Assembly: GCA_001600635.1 (NCBI GenBank)
Contig: BCKL01000020.1
Coordinates: forward strand, 310,001 to 374,000
Direction: 5' to 3'
Length of the DNA: 64,000 bases
DNA from: Leucosporidium creatinivorum
Taxonomy: Eukaryota > Basidiomycota > Microbotryomycetes > Leucosporidiales > Leucosporidiaceae
Both the position numbers and the translations under genes were made by a program. The notes under the pieces are model-generated. The model did no database searches, was not told the DNA's origin, and worked only from the letters and a program-made list of their open reading frames with translations. Positions 56,487-64,000 of this stretch are shown in pieces (within the stretch, counting starts at the first letter, position 1; each line of letters opens with the position of its first letter).

Positions 56487-58691
56487 ATGGCTTCGCCCAA
56501 GCGCCCCTCGAAGCCGTCTCGCCAGCTACCACCGCTCGCGCTCTTGCTCCTCTCGCTGAGCCTCTCCTTCACCCTGTACCTCTTCTACCGCCTATCGCCT
56601 CGCACTACAACTATCACTCTTCCATCACCTTCCAAGCTCAGCTTCCTCCGTCCCATCGCCGAACTCCTCGACTCGCGCGGCGACGCCAGGGCCTCCTTTG
56701 TCTCCGAGAAGCAGGAAGTCGGCCTCGGATGGACAGCACCACTTCGCCAGCGCTTACTCAAGAAGCGTGCAGCGATCCTATCTTCCTCCCAGCCCGACAA
56801 ACTCCCTTCAATTCCCATCACCGACTCGCTCCCCTCGGTCCTCTCCCTCTCCCCTTCCCTCCTTCGCACTTGGGACGACACGTTCAACTCGCTCTCGACA
56901 CAAGCCGAACTACTCTCATCCACCGCCCTCAAGTCTGCCAAGCTGCAAGGTCGCTTTACCGGCGTCCCCGGAACCGGCATCGAGAGCGAGGATGAAGCGA
57001 GGGCGTTGCAGGATCACTTGGATTGCTGGACGGGCAAGGGCGAGTGGGTGCGGGATGAGATGGGCGCGACAAGAGGAGGAAAAGGTGTACTCGTGCACAA
57101 GCAGGAGAGCGTATACGCTGGCTGCGAGAGGCGGTTTTACAAGGGTCGCGAGGCCTCGGCGGAGACCTCAAGCGCCGAGTGGGACGTTCGGGAGTCGTTG
57201 AAGTGGAGATGGGTCCCTTCGCCGTCATGCTCCTCCAGCGCTCCTCCATCTTCACCTCCGCCTTCCTCCCACACCCTCTCCCGCCATCGCTTCTGCACCC
57301 TCCTCGCCCACAAGTCGACCCTCCTCGTCGGCGATACTCCCCAATATTCGCTGCACGACCTCTTCCTCGACTTCACCTCCATCAATCCTCAAAGCTGCTA
57401 CGGAGATCTGTACTGCAAGGAGCATGCGCTGTGTGGAGATGTCTTGAGGGCGAGCGAGGACGGCGACGGAGCGTTGGAGCAGGTCGAGAATTGGGAGGAG
57501 GACGAGAGGGTCTACAACCGTCTTCCTCTACCCCCAGGCGCCGGCAGCTTGGAGAAGCGCTCCGTCAACATCACCGCTATCGACTTTTCTACCCCTTCCT
57601 CCTCCGAACCCCGTCGCCGCGCACTCGCCAAATCCCCTCGCTCCCCCTCCTACGGCACTCTCCTCCGCTACCGTCGATCAGATGGTCTTCGCCCCTCCAC
57701 CGCTCATACCGCACCTTCCTACATTCACCCCTCGACCGGCATCCGCGAGATCAACCAGCAATGGCTCGCCGACTCTCGTCGTTCGGATCTGGTCATCCTC
57801 GCCAAAGGCCCGCTACCTTGGCCGGGGAAGGGAGTGGATGAGATGTGGGACAGCAAGTTTGGGCAGAAGGAGGAGAGCGCAGAAAAACAGGCAGAGAGGA
57901 TGATCAAGGCCGTCGAGGAGATTACGATGAAGGTGTGGCTGCCCGAGGTGGTGGAGACGCTCAAAGCTGTGCGAGGGCCACCGAGTCCAGTGGATCAGCT
58001 GGTGGTATACCGAGGAGGATGGCGAGTCCAGCCCGATTGTGGAGCTTCTTCCTTCCCCTCCCCCCCTCTCTCCTCTGCCGAGTCAGCCAACACCTCTCCC
58101 TCACCGCCAACAAGTCCAGGCGACGGACCTCCCCCTCATCCTCGCCAGCCCTCTCTCCATTCCATCCTCTTCCGCGGCGCCCTCCCCACCAGCTCTTCCG
58201 CCTCCCCTCTGCGCCTCACCGACCCTCACTCGCTCTTCCACAACCTCCAGACCATTCTCCAAAACCATCTCCTTCGCACGGCCATCCTCCCTCAATGGGG
58301 CGTACCTTTCCTTGACCTCGAGACGCCGCTGAGTGTTTGGAGAAGCGGCATGGTCGGCGGGTCGGCCTCGGCGCCGTTCTCGTCGTCGGCAGAAGGGCAA
58401 GGGTTGGTCGATCAGAGCAAGGCGGGTGTAGGAGAGCAGGGGTATGGCTCGGGATTGGGAGTAGGGATGAGATCGGCGGTGAGTGGGGATTGCTTGAGGT
58501 ATTGTCTGCCGAGCCCGGGAGGAGCGGTCGAAGAGGCGTTCTTGGGCGGGTTGCTGAGGGTGAGCTGGCTGGGTGACGATAGTTGGGGTGCGCTCGCTGA
58601 CGCTCTTGATCTTTCCCCATCTTTCGACTTTCCTCCCTCGCCCCGACTGCCTCTGCCTTCCCTCCTTACCGCCTCCATCCCTTCTCGGTGA
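56487..58691 (+). CDS. PC-esterase-like type II membrane protein
   Basis: A single open frame of 734 residues with a signal-anchor helix at residues 15-35 (LPPLALLLLSLSLSFTLYLF). The lumenal part has a Cys-containing segment (LDCWTGKGEW, YAGCERRFYKG) and a GDS-type block (STLLVGDTPQYSLHDLFLDF). A C-terminal DCLRYCLPSPGG block also follows, as in the PC-esterase/TBL/Cas1p polysaccharide O-acetylation group. The usual GDS Ser is Thr here, and the DxxH position carries Arg in DCLRYC, so catalysis may be altered. Low-complexity Ser/Pro inserts lengthen it. It probably acts in the Golgi on glycans. Confidence 0.6.
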   Translation: MASPKRPSKPSRQLPPLALLLLSLSLSFTLYLFYRLSPRTTTITLPSPSKLSFLRPIAELLDSRGDARASFVSEKQEVGLGWTAPLRQRLLKKRAAILSSSQPDKLPSIPITDSLPSVLSLSPSLLRTWDDTFNSLSTQAELLSSTALKSAKLQGRFTGVPGTGIESEDEARALQDHLDCWTGKGEWVRDEMGATRGGKGVLVHKQESVYAGCERRFYKGREASAETSSAEWDVRESLKWRWVPSPSCSSSAPPSSPPPSSHTLSRHRFCTLLAHKSTLLVGDTPQYSLHDLFLDFTSINPQSCYGDLYCKEHALCGDVLRASEDGDGALEQVENWEEDERVYNRLPLPPGAGSLEKRSVNITAIDFSTPSSSEPRRRALAKSPRSPSYGTLLRYRRSDGLRPSTAHTAPSYIHPSTGIREINQQWLADSRRSDLVILAKGPLPWPGKGVDEMWDSKFGQKEESAEKQAERMIKAVEEITMKVWLPEVVETLKAVRGPPSPVDQLVVYRGGWRVQPDCGASSFPSPPLSSAESANTSPSPPTSPGDGPPPHPRQPSLHSILFRGALPTSSSASPLRLTDPHSLFHNLQTILQNHLLRTAILPQWGVPFLDLETPLSVWRSGMVGGSASAPFSSSAEGQGLVDQSKAGVGEQGYGSGLGVGMRSAVSGDCLRYCLPSPGGAVEEAFLGGLLRVSWLGDDSWGALADALDLSPSFDFPPSPRLPLPSLLTASIPSR

Positions 58692-58924
58692 TCCTTCTCC
58701 GTCCTCGCCTCCCCCCACGCCATGGCCTTGACTCTCCTTGCCTCACCGGTATGTTCCTCCTCGACTCTTCGAATCCATTGCTGCAGATCTTCGAGCGCGG
58801 CTGGGCTTCGACTCGCGAGCGGCGAGCGACCTGGGTCGGCGATGGCTTTGAGAACCTGAAGGAGCGCACCGCGAGGTCCTAGATGTTGTATACACTCTTG
58901 ATAGGTTCGTATTGCTGCAACCAC
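58412..58924 (-). other. Antisense open frame, possible small gene
   Basis: A frame of 170 codons on the minus strand overlaps the 3' end of the PC-esterase-like gene. Its first 100 residues look more protein-like than chance (IRTYQECIQHLGPRGALLQV, EDLQQWIRRVEEEHTGEA). Just upstream lies CTGCCAGCAG, a possible splice acceptor, so a 5' exon could exist. No domain recognised. The part that overlaps the sense gene is low-complexity and probably not real. Confidence 0.3.
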
Positions 58925-59050
58925 CTGCTGGCAGGTATCAGAACGTCGTGCTGTGCAAGATCAAAGCTGGCTCAACCTGAGCGCGTCGCGGCTCTCCCTT
59001 CTCCCTCATCTATCGTTTCTGTGCGGCTCTCGTCTCGCCTCATTTCAACG

Positions 59051-62000
59051 ATGCAGCGAGGTCAGTCCGGCAAAGCCAAGCCCCAACCTCCTCCCCAACC
59101 CGTCGAGCTACTCCTGGGCAGCTTTCCCAGCGCGCCCCCGCCCAACTCGTTCTACCGCGGGACCGTCGTCTCGCTACACCCCTACCACGCCGGAGGGCAG
59201 TATGCAGCCATCGTACTCGGCCCTCTCTCTTCCGCAGCTCAAGGCGCGAGAAAGATGGAGGTGCGCTTCAAGGGAACTTGGGCGGAGGACGCGATCAAGC
59301 GTTTCGTCGTGGGGAAGCCTGTAGGAGTGCAGGCGGAGGGTGGAAAGAGGCAGCAGATGAAGAAGCCCAAGGGACCGCAGGCGGAGCAGCAAGGACTGCA
59401 GTGGGCCGAGAACCGCCTCGTCTTCGACCAACGAGTCGCGGGCTTCGTGTGGAACAGCGACGACGAGGACGATGTTGAAGCGTTTGAGTATCCGAGTGAG
59501 TGGTTTGATATGTTTGACGCGTAATGCGCTGCTGTACAAACTCGCTGACCTCTTGCTCGCTCGTCTACAGCCTGCGCTTCGACCTACCGACCCCCAGCTC
59601 CTGCAGCGCCCGCCCGCGTCGAACTTCCCAATTCCAGCCCTCAGCAGCAGCTCCCGACCTCTCCCAAAGCGCCTACCGCGGCCGCCGTCCCCTCCATCCC
59701 TTTCCAACCCGTCGCTTCGACCTCCCGCTTGGCCTCGCCGCCCCCTGCTCCAACCGACGATATTGCCTCTCCGCCTCCGCCTGCGCGCAAATCGCCCGTC
59801 ACCGCTAGCAAACAGTCGACCAGGAGCGCTTCGCCCGAGCCTCGCAAATCTCGCAACGACAAGCCTTCGTCGTCGACTCGCGCCGAGAAGGAGGTCCTCG
59901 CTACCTCGCAGGAGAAGGTGGAGGACAGCGGCAGCGGGAAGGGCAAGCAGAAGGAGGATACCAAGAGGAAGATTAGTCAGGAGGGTGAGGGGTCTAGGAC
60001 GCAGAGGAAGAAGAAGAAGTTGGAGAGGAAGTGGGAGCTGGAGGTGGTGAGTCGGCTTCGGCGCTCCTCGTTAGCGGTAGGCGAGCTGCGACTGACCTCT
60101 TCGCCAAACCTCGCAGACCAAGAAGAACGACCCCGTCTTCGGCAACAATGCGACGATCAGCTACATCCCGCTGTCCAAGCACGACCGAAGCAAAGCCGCC
60201 AAGCGCCTCAACGTGATCGCCGTCGCTTCGGTCCACAATCCTCCCAGAAGGGCGGAGCGTGGTGACAAAGGTGAGTCTGCACGTATCTTTTGTCCTCTCC
60301 TCCTCGACGCTGACCGTCTCGGCGCGCACTCCAATAGACTGGACGACTTCTCTTCGTCTCATCGACCCCACTCGCCTGGACGAGTACGACATCGTCAACT
60401 ACTACGCCGCGCAGGAGAGCGACCTTCCCAAGATTGAAGATGGGGACGTCGTTGTGCTTCAGAACCTCAACGTACGCCCCCCGCTGCTCCGTGCTTCATC
60501 GTCGCCGAGCTGACCTTCGCGCATTCCGCTCACCCGCTTCGCAGTGGTCCAACAAAGGCGGAGGCTTCCAGAGCTTCATCGGTTACAAGCAGAACGTCCG
60601 CTCCCTCGTCTTCCCTCGGACTAAACTCCTCGCCTCGCCCTGCCTCTCCGACAACGACTTCCTCAACACGCCCCTCTACGCCAACCGCGTCGCTTCTTGC
60701 GGTCCTCAAGAGGTGGCGTATGCGAAGGATATGGCTCAGTTCATGGAGAGCGAGGCGAATGCGTTGGCGGCGGCGGCGGGAGGAGGCAACGAGGATATGA
60801 TGAAGAAGACCGCCGAGGAGAGGAGCGCGGCGCTGTGGCACGGCGGATCTACCAAGAGGGCGATGCGCGAGATCCAGGATATGGAGGGCGATAACTTTTG
60901 CGATACGGTCGTTCAAGTGAGTCTTGCTCTGCCGATCCTCTCGCTGAGCCCCAGCTCGGCGCTGACTTGGCTTCTCTCGCGCGGGTCTCCGCAGGTCATC
61001 AAAATCTGGACAGGCGGACAGAACATCGCCAGGCTAGACGCGCTCGACCACGTTACCGTCTACGTTAGCGACTACACCCGTCACCCCGAGGTGTTCGTCT
61101 CGGACGTCGGCGCCGACGCGCCCCAGTTCGCCGACGGCCTCGTTCTCCAAGTTTCCGTCTACGGCGTCCAGGCTCAACCTCTCGTCGGCGTCGAGCAGAG
61201 CAAGTTGCTTCACTTGAGAAACTTGCGGCCCAAGTATAATCCTCATGGGCTTTTGGAGGCGGCGATCCACCCAGACCCCAAGTTCCCCGATAAGAGGGAT
61301 ATCACGGTGCTGAAGAGTCGTAAGGATTACACCAAAGAGATCGAAGCCTTGGACGCGTGAGTTGCTTGAGCCCGAGCTCGCTTCCTCTGCTGGCGATTGA
61401 TGGCGAGGCGCTGACCCTTCACTCTTCTCGCTACTCGCAGGCGTCGCAAAGCCTGGCAGGCTGGGAACGATGCAGGCCACTCGACCGACGATGCACCACC
61501 CAAGCCGACTGTTCCGAGCCCTCCCACCGAGGTCAAGCAGAAGGCTCTTCGTGCGCTCGCTCTCACCTCCCCCGGCTTACTCTCGCTGATCTCGCTGCTA
61601 TTGCCCTCACAGCCTCCATCACCTGCCCCAAAGTCGATGACGCTGTACAAACGATGCAAGGAGCGATCAACCTGCATTCGCAAGGCATCTACCACTTCAA
61701 GGGCCGAGTCGTCGATTATCATCCGGCCAAGTTCGAGGACTGGATCAACCTCTACTGCAACGAGTGTGGCGAGCTGTGAGTTTCACCCTCTCCCTTTCCT
61801 TCTTTCTCCCACATCACCCCCTTCCCTTCCCCCGGCTCCAGCAACTCGAGACTGACTCCTTCGCGCTGCTCTCTCGACCAGCATCGACGTCGTCTACGAC
61901 TTGTGCCCCGACCATCCTCAAGCTTCCACGGCGCTCATGATCTGGTCCGTCATTCGCGTAGCGGACGACTCGCTCCCCGCCGGACACAAGGGCATCCCCG

Positions 62001-62342
62001 TGCTTGTTCGCGATGGAGCCGAGGTGAGCCCTTTCCCTCGCTTCTTCCTCGTCTCCCCTGCTCGCTCGCTGATCGCCCCTCGTCGGTGAACAGAGCGCCC
62101 TCCTCCCTTCCCTGACCCTCACGCCCGACATGCGCCGTCCAGGCTGCACGGGCACCACTCTCCTCCGGCAGCGCTTCGCCCCCATTTTGGGCAACCTCGT
62201 CGCTCTCAAGAACTCGTCCTCCTCCTCGGCCGAGGGGGAGACGGAGACCCCGACGTTTGATATGAGCCTCGTAGCGACGGAGGATTCCAAGAAGGTGATC
62301 AAGTGGTATTGGGCGGAGGGGATGGCGTTTGGGAGGGCTTGA
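59051..62342 (+). CDS. POT1: POT1-like telomere end-binding protein
   Basis: Ten exons close in phase and give 868 residues: 59051-59495, 59571-60046, 60117-60270, 60338-60471, 60545-60916, 60995-61356, 61441-61550, 61613-61775, 61882-62023 and 62094-62342. The telomere-binding OB fold is clear at about residues 310-430 (VIAVASVHNPP, DWTTSLRLIDPTR, LPKIEDGDVVVLQNL). It is followed by a second OB-like part with WTGGQNIARLDALDHVTVYV. The C-terminal part has a CNEC pair and a CPDH pair that could bind zinc. The first 150 residues look like an additional OB-type fold (FYRGTVVSLHP, MEVRFKG). It is longer than fission yeast or human POT1. It is expected to cap the telomeric G-strand. Confidence 0.82.
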
Positions 62343-62691
62343 GTGAGCGAGTGAGCGAGGAGGGAGAGGGAGTGCTTGTCGCTTGTGCTTGATGCTTGCT
62401 TGAGCTTGTTGTCTATCAGTGCTCTGTATCCCAGTTGACTACTATCCAGTTGTTCGCTGCCTGGAGGAGACGGGAGCTGAGAGAGAAGGCAAACTTAAGA
62501 CCTCGACTTCGGCGCTGAGCTCGCGATCCGGCTGCTGCTCCAAGTTGGCCCACCCACCCGCTCGCTCGCCCTCCTCAATCTCGAGCAACAGCAGGAAAAC
62601 GGAAAAAAACGATGGGATATCCAAGTTCAAAAGCGCAGAATTTCTAGATCAAGTCCCCCCTCCTCAATTTTTTGTATGTCCTCCTCCCTGC
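62343..62691. other. Convergent intergenic region
   Basis: About 350 bases between the stops of the POT1-like and eIF4B-like genes. No feature seen. Confidence 0.4.
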
Positions 62692-63269
62692 TCAAACCTC
62701 CGTCGTCTCCACTCTCTTCCTCGCCTCCTCAACACCCTCATCCTCATCCTTCAACCCCCCAAAGCTGCCCTTAACAATCGCCGGCGCAGCCTTAACAGCA
62801 GCCACAGCGGCCTCCTTGGCCTGAGCCGCTCCCTTAGCGACCGTAGTCCATGTGCTATCCTCCTCAGCAGGCTTGGTGACCGTCTCCTTGGCCTTGGTCG
62901 CCTCGAGACGAGCGCGCGAGATCTTCTCCTCCGCCTCCCTCTCCTTTTGCTCCCTCATCTCCTTGGCTCCTCCAGTTCCCGGCGAGGTAGCGCCCTCACG
63001 CTTCTCCTTGACGACCTTCAACTTGGCCTCGACCTGCTCTGCGCGCTCCTTTGCGAGCTTGGCTTCGATCTCTTGGGCCCGGACGGCGGAATCGACGGGC
63101 TTGGCGCTGCCGAAGGGGGAGGGACGGCTGGTGGTGGGAGGGGAGGTAGCGCCGGGAGCGGTGGGAGTAGAGGTGCCAGAGGTGGTCGTCGAACGAGCGG
63201 AGAGGTTGAGGCGTTGACGCTCGGCGGGGGCGGCGGGGGCTGTTCGAGTGGGTCAGCTTGGGTGCGAGG

Positions 63270-63300
<31 letters not shown>

Positions 63301-64000
63301 AGAAGAGAGGGAACATACGAGTCCTATCGCCGAACGATCCCCTGGGGCTCTGATCACCCCTGGCGAATCCACCACCGAATCCTCCAGCCTTCCTCTCGGC
63401 AGGAGGCAACGGCCCCGTCCTACTCCACGTCTTCTCCTCATCGGCCCTACTCGCCTCCTGTTGCCTCCTCTCAGGCGCAGGGGCCGAAGGCGTGAACTTG
63501 CCACCACGGATGGGGCCCTCGCGCTCCACCTCGACTTGAGGCGCCGCTTGGAACTCGCGAGGTCCATCACGAGCGCCGTCGCGGGGTCCAGCGCCGAACC
63601 CTCCTCCGCCGAAGCCGGAGGAAGAGCGAACGGGAGCGGGGGCGGAAGGAGTGAACTTGCCTCCCCTGATAGGACCATCACGCTCGACCTCTCCCTCCTC
63701 CCTCGGGGCTCCAAACCCTCCTCCACCCGTCCTGGGCGCTCCTCCTCCGAACCCTCCACTCCTCCCCGGCAGCGCCTGCAACGGCCCCGTCCTCGTCCAA
63801 GTGGACTCTGCGTCGGCGCGCCCTTCGCGCGAGTTGGGCGCTTCGGCCACGCTGATCCTCACGGTGCGGCCGTTCAAGTCGAGTCCGGATTGCGTGAGCG
63901 CCGAGCGGAGGAAATCGGCCGTGCTGAATTCGACGTAGCCGAACCCTTTGGGCTTGCCGTCGGGGCCGGAGACGAGGCGGATGGAGGTGGTCTGCGAGCG
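62692..64000 (-). CDS. eIF4B-like translation factor, 5' end outside the window
   Basis: The window holds the C-terminal two thirds. The visible exons run 64000-63319 and 63239-62692, joined in phase. The part nearest the window edge is the end of an RRM (GKPKGFGYVEFSTADFLRSA, then NGRTVRISVAEAP). Two repeats of the type ESTWTRTGPL and KTWSRTGPL follow, characteristic of fungal eIF4B/Tif3/Sce3. Two copies of a PIRGGKFTPSAPAP element and Gly/Phe-rich spacers also occur. The C-terminus is a charged helix. The protein aids eIF4A-dependent scanning on mRNAs. Confidence 0.82.
63261..63305. repeat. GA microsatellite in the eIF4B-like intron
   Basis: An AG-rich run in the intron that separates the two visible exons, on the minus strand forming a CT-rich tract beside the donor. 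Likely length-variable. Confidence 0.75.

Overview
The window is nuclear DNA of a GC-rich, intron-rich fungus, most likely a basidiomycete yeast of the Pucciniomycotina (a Rhodotorula-like red yeast is my best guess, by inference only). The reasons are small introns of about 50-120 bases in nearly every gene, a near-invariant CTGAC/CTAAC branch site followed by a pyrimidine tract and CAG, tight gene packing on both strands, and a fungal gene set (MED22, Rad4/Dpb11, an Rpp25/Alba-type protein, a Ydj1-type DnaJ, an Rsm1/NIPA-type C3HC protein, GEP4, cyanase, amidase, HSBP1, POT1, eIF4B). I saw no rRNA, tRNA, CRISPR array, intact transposon or virus-like element. Exon coordinates come from reading splice sites and checking that reading phases close; gene names come from motif recognition without any database search.

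Layout. 1-4.2 kb: an F-box pair, A1 then B1. 4.9-10.6 kb: MED22, a second kind of F-box protein, a 1.4 kb stretch holding a stray copy of one exon of the neighbouring Rad4/Dpb11 gene, and a small unknown gene. 10.8-16.7 kb: the Rad4/Dpb11 (TopBP1-like) gene, divergent from an Rpp25/Alba-type gene. 16.9-31.0 kb: an F-box island. A decayed A gene (A2) is followed by an A3-B2 pair on the minus strand and an A4-B3 pair on the plus strand, which together form a large inverted duplication around a unique core. The core holds a divergent DnaJ/C3HC zinc-finger gene pair. 31.5-44.2 kb: an unknown gene, a sugar transporter, an SPFH/band-7 protein with a 10-nt micro-exon, the GEP4 phosphatase and an MFS transporter. 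44.4-49.0 kb: a MYND-finger protein and two tandem coiled-coil paralogues. 49.3-56.3 kb: cyanase, an unknown 596-residue protein, an amidase and an HSBP1-like protein. 56.5-64 kb: a PC-esterase-like membrane protein, a POT1-like telomere protein and the 3' part of an eIF4B-like gene that runs off the window.

Working together. Most genes are ordinary housekeeping genes in divergent or convergent pairs. Cyanase and the amidase could both release ammonia and lie 2.8 kb apart, but no cluster is proven. The unusual part is the F-box island. Two leucine-rich F-box families always sit head to tail as an A-B module and occur three times. The non-coding A-B spacer is far better conserved than the A proteins. 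Several copies carry disabling changes, including one frameshift shared by both arms of the inverted duplication. This looks like birth and death, with gene conversion, in a diversifying substrate-receptor family.
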